Shown: piece by piece, positions 10,299 to 19,606 of the stretch
Layout: each line of letters opens with the position of its first letter
Position numbering within the stretch: the first letter of the stretch is position 1
Source: a virus
Strand: one strand, 5' to 3'
IMG/VR virus record: IMGVR_UViG_3300043398_000221
Span: 1 to 45,639 of that record
DNA: 45,639 nt
Position numbers and translations under genes: made by a program
The notes under the pieces: model-generated
The model's input: only the letters and a program-made list of their open reading frames with translations
Told to the model about the DNA's origin: nothing
Database searches by the model: none

Positions 10299-11717
10299 AT
10301 GAGGTATCAAGAACCAATATATATTCAAAACGAAAATTCAGCAGTTAGAAACAAAGATGCTTACAATGTAAACATGAGTTCTGATATGTATGTTTTTGAG
10401 GCACCAGTTTTTACGATGAGCGGTGCTTCAAAGATTGATTGTTCTGGAAATTCTGAATCACACATTGTTTCAACAGCTACAACTATTCCGTTGGTTTTTG
10501 ATTTTACTGGGAATACAGATACCTTTACTGATACGTTAAACTCATTTTACTTTGAAGTTTATAAGTACAGTCCTAGTGCTACTGTATTTACAACACCACC
10601 TGTTTATAAATCTCAATTGGTTTCATATACAGCAATAACTGGTACAAGTTCATATACTGAGAATGTACCAATATCGGCATTAACCTTAGATGGTGAGTAT
10701 CTAATAAAAGGATACTATAAGGTAGATGCTCAAACATTTTTTTTAAATCAGCTTGGTAAGACATATGATACCATTAATTTTAGATATGGTTCTGAATACG
10801 GTCTATACAATCCAGATTTAGACTTCTACTTCATATCAATGTATGAAGCCTCTAAACCATTATTTGCTGATACCGCCGAATCATTACCACAAGGTCAATT
10901 AGGGCAACAAGTTATATTACCAGAAGATGGTGATACGGTATTTGTGGTAAAATACCCATACGGTGGACACGTAATGGTTACTTTAAACGGCCTTATATTG
11001 GCTAGAGATGAAGATTATACCATCTCAGGTAGCGTAGTTACGTTTTTAGCACCGACCTATAAAGGTGATGTGGTTACTTTTGTGTATTCAGTATCCGCGA
11101 ATAGAGGTTTGGTGGGTGATAACATACTAATTTCATCACCAATTACTAGTGGTGCAACCGATAATGAAGGTACAAACCTAGTTTATTATAACACGGATAG
11201 TGATAAATTTGAAGTTTACACTGAATTAGAACCAAGTTCTGGTGGTGCGATACTAGTAATGGTTAATGGTGTCACGTTAGCAAACAATATTGACTACTAT
11301 AAATCAAAAACCAACAATAAAAGAATCATTCTTGAGGGTGATTTAATTGTTGGTGACATGATTACATTGGTTTATTACCCAGTAACAAACCTTTCTAGGG
11401 GTATAAACACGAATTATCCGTCTGTTTTATGGACCATAGCTCGTTCACCACAGACAAATAACGGGTATTTTACATTAGAAGTGTCAAGAAGCAACACATT
11501 TTCCTCTTTGACATACTCACATACCCAACAATATGTGTCAGGTGTATCTCAATACACAGACAATTTTGTTGCGAGTGGTACGGTTGGTACTACTTACTAC
11601 TATAGAATAAAAAATGATAAGGTTTTTGACCCTATTTGTGGGCCGTCATTAACCTCTACAACATATAGTGATACTATATCAATTGTTGTTGAAAGTAATG
11701 CGATAAATTCGTACTAA
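10299..11717 (+). CDS. Fibre/appendage protein with two NG-DY modules
   Basis: 472 aa. Two related beta modules are visible near residues 223-270 (VMVTLNGLILARDEDYTI ... GDVVTFVYS) and 320-362 (ILVMVNGVTLANNIDYY ... GDMITLVYYP). They share the pattern NGxxLxxxxDY followed by GDxxTxVY, a module often repeated in phage tail-fibre and spike proteins. The C-terminal region (residues about 375-450) reads like a fibronectin-type fold (YFTLEVSRSNTFSSLTYS, TVGTTYYYRI). Virion appendage role inferred. Confidence 0.6.
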   Translation: MRYQEPIYIQNENSAVRNKDAYNVNMSSDMYVFEAPVFTMSGASKIDCSGNSESHIVSTATTIPLVFDFTGNTDTFTDTLNSFYFEVYKYSPSATVFTTPPVYKSQLVSYTAITGTSSYTENVPISALTLDGEYLIKGYYKVDAQTFFLNQLGKTYDTINFRYGSEYGLYNPDLDFYFISMYEASKPLFADTAESLPQGQLGQQVILPEDGDTVFVVKYPYGGHVMVTLNGLILARDEDYTISGSVVTFLAPTYKGDVVTFVYSVSANRGLVGDNILISSPITSGATDNEGTNLVYYNTDSDKFEVYTELEPSSGGAILVMVNGVTLANNIDYYKSKTNNKRIILEGDLIVGDMITLVYYPVTNLSRGINTNYPSVLWTIARSPQTNNGYFTLEVSRSNTFSSLTYSHTQQYVSGVSQYTDNFVASGTVGTTYYYRIKNDKVFDPICGPSLTSTTYSDTISIVVESNAINSY

Positions 11718-11734
11718 TAAACTTTACAATTGGA

Positions 11735-11772
11735 TATTTATAACTAAAATAAAGGTAAAACAGATATTTATA
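11735..11772 (+). promoter_or_regulatory. Two TATTTATA late-promoter-like boxes
   Basis: TATTTATA occurs at 11735-11742 and again at 11765-11772 in the 59-nt gap before the ATG at 11777. The upstream copy leaves a 34-nt leader, the downstream copy only 4 nt. The gap otherwise contains only AT-rich sequence. Confidence 0.45.
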
Positions 11773-11776
11773 CGAT

Positions 11777-13927
11777 ATGAGTTACATAATTAACAGTACA
11801 AACCCCTTCGTTAGCGTAAAATTGACTGAAAAAGGTAGAGAACAGTTGGCATTAGGCCGACTTAATTTTTCATTTTGGGCAGTTGGCGATTCCGAAATCA
11901 ACTATGATAGAGAAGCTATCGTTGACGCTAACCCATTAGACGTTACCTTATCGGCCACAAGTAAAGTTTTGAGGCCAGTTGATAGACAACCTAACATAAA
12001 ATATTTCATATATCCAAGTATTTCAACATCACCATATCAAAGCATGACAAATGCCAATATGAATGTTGTTAAAGCTGTGGTGAATAATGAAGCAGTTGAA
12101 AGAGGGTTTTTTGATAATCAATTGACAGCTTTCACAACAAATTTAAGTTCAGATTTAACCCCATATCAAGAAACTATTTCAAACACTTATTTAAGTGGTG
12201 GTACAATCTTGACAATGACTGGTACAACAATACAAGCTGGTAATTTAGTGCTGTTAAAACCATCTAACTCTGTATTGGGTAACGTAGCTATGAGCTCAAC
12301 AACTGAAGCAATACCTAATCTTTGGTTCCAAATACAATCAGTATCTGGTAACCAATATACGGTAGATAGAAACCTACCAGTTCTTTCAGGTGTTGGTAAC
12401 TCAACAAATATTATAGTTTACCGTCAAGGCGAAGTTTATGACACAATATCAACAGGTAACACAACCGCATATTGGGATTCAGGCACCTTATTATTCAATT
12501 CAAACGTAAACATTACATGTCATGACGTTCCAGTATGGAACATGAATAATGTATGGTGTGAGAATATGGCTGGTATGACAGCCGATACAGCTTACGAAGA
12601 CTATACTAAGTTTGGTTCTTACCCTTATTTAGGTACCAAAGCGCCATATCTTGAATACTGGTGTACAAGCACTGGTTCAACGTCTTATAATTGTAACGGT
12701 CCAGGTATTAGTTACCCAGATGATGTTCATAAAGCTATTTCAATCATACACTACACCAACAATGCAATTTCTAACCTATATGGTGAGTTTTTCTATGTTG
12801 ACGCGACAAACAACAAGTATGTTCAAGTACACATGCCTAATTTGATGTATCATAGAGCTGGTTATTCAACTGGTACTGGTACTGTGATGGGTATGACATT
12901 TATTGCTTCTGGAGACATACAAACTATTGGTAGTAGCGAAATACAATACATTGATTTGGTTGAACACCCAGATTTCATTTCTTCGGCTAACACAACATCA
13001 CTTGTTGTTGGTAAAGTTTTACCACAATATAAGATGATTATTATTGATAACGAGGAAATAGTTGCCGCTATGTCATACAAAGCCAACAGAAACTGGACCC
13101 TTCCAGAATTGGCAGCAAACATCATAGCACCTAGCGGTGCGACAACTAGCGGTATTCTAGGTGTGAATGAAACGATTTATTTGACATACACATTAGATAA
13201 TTCTGGTAGCACAACAGGTTTGACAAGTAGTTTACCATGTCAAAATTATGTTAAGGTCACAAATACAACTTCATCATCTAAAGACATTGCTTTTAGAATA
13301 AACGAAACTGACTTGTTACCATATATGCGTAAAATAGAAGACTTATCGTATGACGGTTATGGTTGGTACGCACATAAATTCAAGTTACTTTATCAAGTTG
13401 TAAGCGGAGATACTGTACGCCCTGACCCAAGCGCTTGGTTACAATATGATTACACAACAACTGGTTTGACTGGTACCGCTGGTGCTACTATTGACCCATT
13501 TGCTTTGGAGAATCAAACCCCAGGTTCACAGGACTGTGGTGTAACAATTGGATTTGTGTTAAATGACCAGATTTATTCAGCATCAACATTGTTTAACTTG
13601 TATCCAGTGTTGAATATGGCGCCAACTAACCAACCAACTTATCTACAGTTTGGTGATGAAAGATTCTTCTACGGTAATATTGAAACATACATAGGTGCTA
13701 CAATATACAAAACAATATTTGACTTAAGTGTTAATGGTTCACAGTTTGACATCACAACAAACCCAACTAGAAGCACAGACCCAAACACCAACCCAGCAAA
13801 TCTAAGAATTACGGATGTTGGTATTTATGATAACGCATATAATTTGGTTTGTATAGGTAAATTGAGTAAACCAGTAATACTTCAAACAAACAACACAATA
13901 ATGCTTGAATTAAGCATGGATTTTTAA
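11777..13927 (+). CDS. Virion protein, paralogue A
   Basis: 716 aa. The N-terminus (VKLTEKGREQLALGRLNF, FWAVGDSEINYD) and C-terminus (LRITDVGIYDNAYNLVCIGK ... IMLELSMDF) both align by eye with the next gene's product, while the long centres differ. No known domain recognised. Its own late-type promoter motif and the structural neighbours support a virion component. Shared ends with variable centres would suit paired tail or fibre subunits docking in equivalent places. Confidence 0.6.
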   Translation: MSYIINSTNPFVSVKLTEKGREQLALGRLNFSFWAVGDSEINYDREAIVDANPLDVTLSATSKVLRPVDRQPNIKYFIYPSISTSPYQSMTNANMNVVKAVVNNEAVERGFFDNQLTAFTTNLSSDLTPYQETISNTYLSGGTILTMTGTTIQAGNLVLLKPSNSVLGNVAMSSTTEAIPNLWFQIQSVSGNQYTVDRNLPVLSGVGNSTNIIVYRQGEVYDTISTGNTTAYWDSGTLLFNSNVNITCHDVPVWNMNNVWCENMAGMTADTAYEDYTKFGSYPYLGTKAPYLEYWCTSTGSTSYNCNGPGISYPDDVHKAISIIHYTNNAISNLYGEFFYVDATNNKYVQVHMPNLMYHRAGYSTGTGTVMGMTFIASGDIQTIGSSEIQYIDLVEHPDFISSANTTSLVVGKVLPQYKMIIIDNEEIVAAMSYKANRNWTLPELAANIIAPSGATTSGILGVNETIYLTYTLDNSGSTTGLTSSLPCQNYVKVTNTTSSSKDIAFRINETDLLPYMRKIEDLSYDGYGWYAHKFKLLYQVVSGDTVRPDPSAWLQYDYTTTGLTGTAGATIDPFALENQTPGSQDCGVTIGFVLNDQIYSASTLFNLYPVLNMAPTNQPTYLQFGDERFFYGNIETYIGATIYKTIFDLSVNGSQFDITTNPTRSTDPNTNPANLRITDVGIYDNAYNLVCIGKLSKPVILQTNNTIMLELSMDF

Positions 13928-13938
13928 TATAAACTAAA

Positions 13939-15141
13939 ATGGGATTTATATCTACAGCAAATACTTTAACCTTAACAGCTAAACTTACACCGTTTGGTAG
14001 ACAAAAACTTGTGTCAACAAATAATGCTTTGATTACGAGTTTTTCATTGGGTGACTCTGACGCTAATTACAATACATCAGAATTGCTTACAACTGGAGAA
14101 GTACCTGCAATATCAGGTGATTACGGCGCCAATGCTTCATATAGCAATAGCACAGCTGTATATGTGAATATGAAATCTCCATTGATATATAATTCAAGCG
14201 GTGTTTTACGTAAACCAGTAGAGAAACAATCAACAATCGTTTCAATAGAGCAAGTGAATAATGGATTTACAACAATAAGCGGTAGTAACCTAACACATTT
14301 TGTTGTTGATAGAAATAGCACAACAGATAGCTATGTAAACTTGTATCAATCCTTCGGTTTACCTCTCAACACAACTCAAGATTACAAATACACTGGTACA
14401 ACATACGCTAAAGGTGGTTTTTCAGATACAGCTATGAGTGGGTTAGCGCAAACAAAGATTCTTGTAGTCTCTGCGAAAGCTTCAACAGCTGGTGAATGCT
14501 TGGACGGTAAAGCAATAAAATTGTATCTACCAACATCTGCTGGTACATATACTATTTATTCAACATTTAGAAAAACTGGTATTTCATCAGCCGTACAAGA
14601 TGCTAACATAAGAGATACATCATTGGATAATAACGGGTTTGATGATAACGTAGCAGTATTGGTTTGTGATGATATCATGAAACCTAATGGTGGGTCATCA
14701 ACATTGAGTTGGGCAACTGGTTTTGGTACAACAAAACCATTTAGTGTTGGTGGAAAATATTTCTATAATTTACAAACAAGTGCTAACCTAGGATTAACAG
14801 CTGATACGGTAGTTGGGTTAGCTTATTTGAATAAGGGTATATTGGTAATCACCAACCCAACAATTGTGAATAATTATACATCAAGTTCGGCCACCACATC
14901 AGGGTACATGACTTTTGATAGCGTATCAACAACAGTATATCAAAATATCACATGTATTGCAGGTAGAGGTGAATTCGGGGGTTCAACAAACCCATCTTTT
15001 GGGGCTAGTGACACACCTAGAATAAGTGAATTGGGTTTATATGATATTAGCGGTAATTTGATAGCGTTGGCTAAGACTGACAGACACGTCACCAAGAATA
15101 TCAATGAATTTAAGGTATTTAACGTAAAAATTTCACTATAA
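13939..15141 (+). CDS. Virion protein, paralogue B
   Basis: 400 aa, 11 nt after paralogue A. N-terminus AKLTPFGRQKL ... FSLGDSDANYN and C-terminus PRISELGLYDISGNLIALAK ... FKVFNVKISL match the ends of the 716-aa protein, with an unrelated and shorter centre. Tandem duplication followed by divergence is inferred. It closes the first structural block; an inverted repeat and a change of gene class follow. Confidence 0.6.
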   Translation: MGFISTANTLTLTAKLTPFGRQKLVSTNNALITSFSLGDSDANYNTSELLTTGEVPAISGDYGANASYSNSTAVYVNMKSPLIYNSSGVLRKPVEKQSTIVSIEQVNNGFTTISGSNLTHFVVDRNSTTDSYVNLYQSFGLPLNTTQDYKYTGTTYAKGGFSDTAMSGLAQTKILVVSAKASTAGECLDGKAIKLYLPTSAGTYTIYSTFRKTGISSAVQDANIRDTSLDNNGFDDNVAVLVCDDIMKPNGGSSTLSWATGFGTTKPFSVGGKYFYNLQTSANLGLTADTVVGLAYLNKGILVITNPTIVNNYTSSSATTSGYMTFDSVSTTVYQNITCIAGRGEFGGSTNPSFGASDTPRISELGLYDISGNLIALAKTDRHVTKNINEFKVFNVKISL

Positions 15142-15151
15142 ACTTTACCTT

Positions 15152-15173
15152 TTAATTTACTAGTGTAAATTAA
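15152..15173. repeat. 9-bp inverted repeat after structural block
   Basis: TTAATTTAC, loop tagt, GTAAATTAA. It is a perfect AT-rich palindrome between the last structural gene and the RuvC-like gene. With no T-tract and weak pairing it is a poor terminator; it could be an operator for the gene at 15190. Confidence 0.4.
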
Positions 15174-15189
15174 TTGAAAAAGTACAATT

Positions 15190-15825
15190 ATGAGTAATTA
15201 CATACTAGCATTAGACGTTTCAACATCAACCATAGGCATCGCCTTATTCGAGGATTTGGGCACCAAAGGTGAGTTAAAACTGTTACACCATGTTAGCCCT
15301 AAGGTTAAACCAAAACCTAGTGATAAAATGGAAGAATTGTTTAAAAAAGTTGAAATTTTTCAAACTGAGTTTTTAAACAAATACATTGGGTTTGGAATAA
15401 CTAAAGTAGTTATTGAAGAACCTTTGTTACAATCTAACAATGTCTATACCATAGCAACCCTTTTGCGTTTTAATGGTATGATTTCAAAGGCCGTTTATGA
15501 TACATTGGGTATTATCCCAGAATTCATATCTTCTTACGATGCTCGTAAATTTGCCTTCCCAGAATTAATGGCTGTAAGAAAAACCAAGAAAGATGGTACA
15601 GCATTAACTGAAAAACAGATAGCTAAAAATGAACCAGTTTTGTTTGGTGGTTATCCGTTTGATGTGGATAAAAAGTATGTACTTTGGGAAAAGGTTGCTG
15701 ATTTGGAACCACAAGTTACTTGGTTTTACGACAAGAACAACAAACTTAAAAAAGAAACGTTCGACACCTCTGACGCATATGTTGCGGCTCGTGGATTAAT
15801 GAGGAAGAACGGGTTATGGGAATAG
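15190..15825 (+). CDS. RuvC-like Holliday junction resolvase
   Basis: 211 aa. The N-terminus ILALDVSTSTIGIALFE has the first catalytic Asp (D9) of the RNase H-fold RuvC family on strand 1. VIEEPL places Glu at residues 76-77, and DTSDAYVAA near residues 190-198 supplies the C-terminal acid. It would cleave branched DNA during recombination or before packaging. It is somewhat longer than bacterial RuvC (about 170-180 aa), with an insertion around residues 120-170. It lies just before primase and recombination genes. Confidence 0.8.
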   Translation: MSNYILALDVSTSTIGIALFEDLGTKGELKLLHHVSPKVKPKPSDKMEELFKKVEIFQTEFLNKYIGFGITKVVIEEPLLQSNNVYTIATLLRFNGMISKAVYDTLGIIPEFISSYDARKFAFPELMAVRKTKKDGTALTEKQIAKNEPVLFGGYPFDVDKKYVLWEKVADLEPQVTWFYDKNNKLKKETFDTSDAYVAARGLMRKNGLWE

Positions 15826-15853
15826 GTATCCCATTAAAATAGCATACCCATAC

Positions 15854-15884
15854 TTGCAAATACGGAAGTTTTAGCGTATATTTG
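15854..15884 (+). promoter_or_regulatory. Host-type promoter of primase gene
   Basis: TTG (15854-15856), 20 nt, TATATTTG (15877-15884), matching the Bacteroidetes primary-sigma promoter. The ATG follows 4 nt after the -7 box, so the mRNA should be leaderless or nearly so. TTGCAAATA and TATTTGCAA form an inverted repeat across the promoter. Confidence 0.75.
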
Positions 15885-15888
15885 CAAT

Positions 15889-16851
15889 ATGGCTCACTTT
15901 TCAATATCTGATGTACTAGAGAGTTTCCTTGGTGAACATAGGAAACACAATGAAGATACGGGGCAAATCTCTTTTGATTGCCCCGCTTGTTCATTAGATA
16001 AAGGTATGCCAGATGGTGATGGTAAAGGTAACCTAGAAGTCAATTATAATTTAGGTAAATTCAGGTGCTGGGTTTGTTCTGAAACAAACCATATGCATGG
16101 TAACGTAACTCGTTTAATTAAAAATTACGGGACCCAAACCAATCTAAGGGATTATCTTTTATTGAGACCAGACCAAGCGGCTTCAGTATCGACTGAAGAA
16201 CGTGAAGAAATAGTGGTTACCCTACCTGTCGGTTTTAAAGAACTATCTAAATGCACATCTAAGGACTACAAGTCTGACTTAGCTAAAAAATATCTATATG
16301 ATAGGGGTATTACTGATGAAATCATTAAAGACTACCGTATAGGGTATACCATACGTGGAAAATACTTTAATAGGATAATAATACCGTCCTATGATGCTAA
16401 TGGAAAGCTGAATTACTTTGTTGGTAGATGGTTTGTTAAAGAAAAACCACTCAATAAGTACCTAAATCCAGACGCTGAGAAGTCTGAAATCATCTTCAAT
16501 GAAGGTAAAATCAATTTTGACACAACAATATATCTTGTTGAAGGGGCTACTGACCATATTGTGATACCTAATTCTATACCACTACTAGGAAAATACATTT
16601 ATCCGAAGCTTTTAGAACTACTTCACGACAATGCTATGGCGTATATCGTCATAGTTTTGGACGATGACGCATGGGAAGACGCTGTTAGGTTGTATAAAGA
16701 ACTTAATTTTGGTGATTTAAGAGGTCGAATAAGGATAGTTAGGTGTCCTGAAGGGTATGACCCGTCAAAAGTTAATGAAAAATTGGGTAGTAAAGGCGTT
16801 GCCAAGCTATTAATGAGTGCTAGACAATTATCAGAACGAGAATTGTATTAA
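15889..16851 (+). CDS. DNA primase (zinc finger plus TOPRIM)
   Basis: 320 aa. A zinc-binding domain has Cys31-x2-Cys34 and Cys60-x2-Cys63 (CPAC, CWVC). A TOPRIM domain follows with Glu218 in VEGATD and acids at 258-260 (VLDDDAW). Together this is the core of DnaG/T7 gp4-type primases, which make RNA primers. No helicase domain is fused; the helicase must be elsewhere. It converges with the reverse-strand gene that follows, their stop codons overlapping by 4 nt. Confidence 0.85.
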   Translation: MAHFSISDVLESFLGEHRKHNEDTGQISFDCPACSLDKGMPDGDGKGNLEVNYNLGKFRCWVCSETNHMHGNVTRLIKNYGTQTNLRDYLLLRPDQAASVSTEEREEIVVTLPVGFKELSKCTSKDYKSDLAKKYLYDRGITDEIIKDYRIGYTIRGKYFNRIIIPSYDANGKLNYFVGRWFVKEKPLNKYLNPDAEKSEIIFNEGKINFDTTIYLVEGATDHIVIPNSIPLLGKYIYPKLLELLHDNAMAYIVIVLDDDAWEDAVRLYKELNFGDLRGRIRIVRCPEGYDPSKVNEKLGSKGVAKLLMSARQLSERELY

Positions 16852-17267
16852 CTCTTGAAGTTATTTCTAGTAATTACAAGTGTTCTTAAGTAATGATTTC
16901 CAGGCATAAGCTTATTTGTAACCTCCACACCACCTATTTTTTTCCAGAAAGGACACGCAGTATCAAAACATTGTAGAATAATGTTCTCTATTTTAGGTAA
17001 TTTGGAAAATAAGAACTCTATACCTAGTGTTCCGTAGCCTTTACCTTGTTCTGAAGCGTTATAACCGCCTTTAAGATATATACTGTTAGGGTAAGATTTA
17101 CCGTCAATAGTGACGTTACCTAATTCACCAATACCAAAAGTAACAATTGGGTTGTTGTCTAGGTATATGGTATTGGGACCATTTTTATTTAAACTGCCAT
17201 CATTGAAACGTAAACTAGAAAATTTACTTAATTCTTCTGTTAACCTTTGTTTGATAAAATCTTTCAT
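16848..17267 (-). CDS. GNAT-like acetyltransferase
   Basis: 139 aa from the internal ATG at 17267 (MKDFIKQRL). A longer frame to 17372 exists but would run through the promoter and start of the divergent gene. The segment GYNASEQGKGYGTLGIEFLF matches GNAT motif A, the acetyl-CoA pyrophosphate loop Q/RxxGxG/A, and FWKKIGG resembles the end of motif B. Acceptor unknown. One of only a few reverse-strand genes here; it shares a palindromic control region with the nuclease gene. Confidence 0.65.
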   Translation of the reverse strand: MKDFIKQRLTEELSKFSSLRFNDGSLNKNGPNTIYLDNNPIVTFGIGELGNVTIDGKSYPNSIYLKGGYNASEQGKGYGTLGIEFLFSKLPKIENIILQCFDTACPFWKKIGGVEVTNKLMPGNHYLRTLVITRNNFKS

Positions 17268-17289
17268 TGTGTCATTTCTAGATAAATAC

Positions 17290-17323
17290 TTGCAAATATG
17301 AACAAAATGTCGTATATTTGCAA
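17290..17323. promoter_or_regulatory. Palindromic divergent promoter/operator
   Basis: Plus strand: TTG (17290-17292), 20 nt, TATATTTG (17313-17320), ATG 5 nt later at 17326. TTGCAAATAT (17290-17299) and ATATTTGCAA (17314-17323) form a perfect 10-bp inverted repeat with a 14-nt centre. The minus strand therefore also reads TTG ... CATATTTG, one mismatch from a -7 box, toward the acetyltransferase gene. Confidence 0.65.
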
Positions 17324-17325
17324 AT

Positions 17326-18108
17326 ATGGCTAAGATACAAAAATGGGTAGGTCCAGTATACCTAGAACCCATTCAACATAAATATCACCATAGAGAAACA
17401 GGTAAGATTTACAAATCAGTAACTACCACCCTGACCTCTATTGAACCGCATTTCGATGCGGAAGCTGTTTCTTTGGCCATAACCAAGCAACTTGATTCTG
17501 TAAAACAAGAGCGATACATTGGTATGAACCAACAACAAATCTTGGATTATTGGCAAATGCTTAATGATGAAGCCAACATATACGGTACCAAGGTTCACGA
17601 TATTGTTGAACGTTATCTTTTAGCTAATAAGTGGTATTTCCCAGAGGATGATGAAGTTGGTTTATTTGAACAGAAAGTCATTAAAGGGTATGATAACTTA
17701 AAAATCGAAGAGGGTGTCACCATGTGGCCTGAACGCATATTGTTTTCTGAAGAATATGAATTGGCTGGTACCTCAGACTTGATTATCGACATAGACGATG
17801 TTTTCTTTGATGTAGCCGACTATAAGACCAACAGAGTGTTCAATTTCTATAACCCATACGGTTATCAGACTCTACACAAACCATTTGACCACTTGCAAGC
17901 GTGTCAATGGTCAATATACACACTTCAGTTAAGTGTTTATGCTTACATGTATGAACTTGAGTTTCCTAAGCGTAAATGCCGTCAAATCTATGTTTTATAT
18001 TGGAACAAAGAAACTGAGTGTTTTGAAAAAATACAGATAATGTATCTTAAGCATGAGGCTAAAAAGCTAATTGAGATGCACCATTATAACGTAATGAAAA
18101 ATGCATAA
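17326..18108 (+). CDS. PD-(D/E)XK nuclease (RecB/Cas4-like)
   Basis: 260 aa. The core motifs of RecB-family exonucleases are present in order: GTKVHD near residue 87, AGTSDL with Asp151, VADYKT with Asp165-x-Lys167, then QLSVYAYMYE as the Q-x3-Y motif. Such enzymes resect or process DNA ends. Neighbours are primase and SbcCD-like genes, consistent with recombination-linked replication. The predicted mRNA is leaderless. Confidence 0.8.
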   Translation: MAKIQKWVGPVYLEPIQHKYHHRETGKIYKSVTTTLTSIEPHFDAEAVSLAITKQLDSVKQERYIGMNQQQILDYWQMLNDEANIYGTKVHDIVERYLLANKWYFPEDDEVGLFEQKVIKGYDNLKIEEGVTMWPERILFSEEYELAGTSDLIIDIDDVFFDVADYKTNRVFNFYNPYGYQTLHKPFDHLQACQWSIYTLQLSVYAYMYELEFPKRKCRQIYVLYWNKETECFEKIQIMYLKHEAKKLIEMHHYNVMKNA

Positions 18109-18313
18109 TTTTGTAGGACACCCAGAATGGAAACAATATCCAATTGACGATATCGTTGCCGAACTATTAACCGAAGATATAAAGGTTTTAGTATTGCGAC
18201 CAATATTATTTTTTCACGCAGAAGAATACACAACAATGGCTAGGATAAAGGCTAATTTCACTGATGAGGCCATATCTAAGCTGATACATGATAAGTTTAT
18301 AAAAATTATCTAA
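18101..18313 (+). CDS. Hypothetical small protein
   Basis: 70 aa, overlapping the nuclease gene by 8 nt, so probably translationally coupled to it. No known domain. Soluble, with a short helical C-terminus (DEAISKLIHDKFIKII). Function unknown. Confidence 0.55.
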   Translation: MHNFVGHPEWKQYPIDDIVAELLTEDIKVLVLRPILFFHAEEYTTMARIKANFTDEAISKLIHDKFIKII

Positions 18314-18364
18314 AGTTTTACACAGTTTGGCTGCGTGAATGATACTTATAGTAAAAGTTCATTC

Positions 18365-19402
18365 ATGAAAACCAAAAAGATTTTATTCATCACATCTGAC
18401 AGAGTTAAGGATTACTACGGTATTACCTCTGGGCTATTCAATTCTGCATCGTTCGTAGTATCTTTTTTGAAAGAAAAAGGTATGGATGCTAAATTAGTCT
18501 CTGTCACAGATTCGAATTCAATCGACAGGGTTGTAACAGAATTTAACCCAGATATTGTTGTCGTAGAAGCCTTATGGGTCCCACCAGCAAAGTTTGCTGA
18601 GTTACTTAACATCAAACGCCATGAAAACAGAAGATGGATTGTTAGAATTCACTCTAAAGCTCCATTCTTGGCTATGGAAGGGTTAGCAACCAAATGGATT
18701 AGTGAATACACGCTAATCAAAGATGGCTTGATTGAAATAGCGCCAAACACAAAAGAACTCACAGAACAACTTCAGACTGCTTTTCCGTTCGGGACTTTTA
18801 TTTACCTTCCAAATGTATATCAATTTAAAGATATAGATATAGAGAAAAAACAGTTGGATGAAACACACATTGATATCGGCTGTTTTGGTGCGATAAGACC
18901 AATGAAAAACACCTATCAACAAGCTTTGGCGGCTATTGAGTTTGCTGAGCGTATAGGTAGAAAATTAAGATTTCATATCAATTCATCACGTCTAGAACAA
19001 AGCGGTAACAACGTTCTTAAAAACTTGATTTCACTTTTTGAATATTCACCACATGAATTGGTTCAACATGGTTGGTACCACCACAAAGAATTTTTGGAAG
19101 TGTTATCTAAAATGGATTTATGTATGCAAGTTTCTTTATCTGAATCTTTCAATATTGTAACAGCCGATGCGGTTGCTGTTGGTCGCCCAGTAGTGGCTTC
19201 ACACGATATTGACTGGGTTCCTTGGTATGCTAAAGCAACGCCAACATCACAAGAAAGTATTGTTAGAACCATGAACTTGGTTTATGCATACCCTAATTTT
19301 GCTGCTAAGTTACAGAAATGTTATTTAAAAAGATATAATAAAAAAGCTAAACGCATTTGGTTTAACGAGGTAACTGAAGAACATTATGGCAAGACTATTT
19401 AA
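18365..19402 (+). CDS. Glycosyltransferase, GT4/GT-B type
   Basis: 345 aa from ATG 18365; an in-frame GTG at 18335 would add 10 residues. N-terminal Rossmann-like start (KKILFITSDRV, then ILVVEALW-type strand at DIVVVEALWVPP). The C-terminal half has GCFGAIRPMKN and, near residues 265-295, SLSESFNIVTADAVAVGRPV, matching the E-x7-E region that binds the sugar nucleotide in family 4. It could modify phage DNA, virion proteins or host glycans; no nucleotide-hypermodification partner is seen nearby. Confidence 0.75.
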   Translation: MKTKKILFITSDRVKDYYGITSGLFNSASFVVSFLKEKGMDAKLVSVTDSNSIDRVVTEFNPDIVVVEALWVPPAKFAELLNIKRHENRRWIVRIHSKAPFLAMEGLATKWISEYTLIKDGLIEIAPNTKELTEQLQTAFPFGTFIYLPNVYQFKDIDIEKKQLDETHIDIGCFGAIRPMKNTYQQALAAIEFAERIGRKLRFHINSSRLEQSGNNVLKNLISLFEYSPHELVQHGWYHHKEFLEVLSKMDLCMQVSLSESFNIVTADAVAVGRPVVASHDIDWVPWYAKATPTSQESIVRTMNLVYAYPNFAAKLQKCYLKRYNKKAKRIWFNEVTEEHYGKTI

Positions 19403-19556
19403 CATATTTAAGAAATTCAATCCATTCGAAGCTCAACGCAAAGAAAACAGACGCCACGAAGAAGAGCGTGACAGACATCGTAGAGACTTTGAAGAAAAAC
19501 ATTACGGTAAAGATGACCGTGATTGTGATGGCGGGTATTGGCATTATCACGACTAA
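19386..19556 (+). CDS. Small charged protein
   Basis: 56 aa (MARLFNIFKKFNPFEAQRKE ... GYWHYHD), overlapping the glycosyltransferase 3' end by 17 nt. A short amphipathic N-terminus is followed by a highly charged Arg/Glu/His helix and an Asp/His-rich end. Codon use is coherent and the overlap suggests coupled translation. Its sequence EKHYGKDD echoes the EEHYGKTI end of the preceding protein, which may reflect a local duplication. Function unknown. Confidence 0.5.
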   Translation: MARLFNIFKKFNPFEAQRKENRRHEEERDRHRRDFEEKHYGKDDRDCDGGYWHYHD

Positions 19557-19560
19557 AAAC

Positions 19561-19591
19561 TTGCATTTTCACCGATTATTTCGTATATTTG
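19561..19591 (+). promoter_or_regulatory. Host-type promoter of sbcD-like gene
   Basis: TTG (19561-19563), 20 nt, TATATTTG (19584-19591), with a leader of about 12 nt to the ATG at 19607. It probably drives the run of genes 19607-23364. Confidence 0.7.
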
Positions 19592-19606
19592 CAAAAATAC
19601 GGATTA

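Noticed and set aside
17110-17301. Plus-strand frame over the acetyltransferase gene
   Set aside because: It is antisense to a gene with a recognisable GNAT motif and runs into the divergent promoter.
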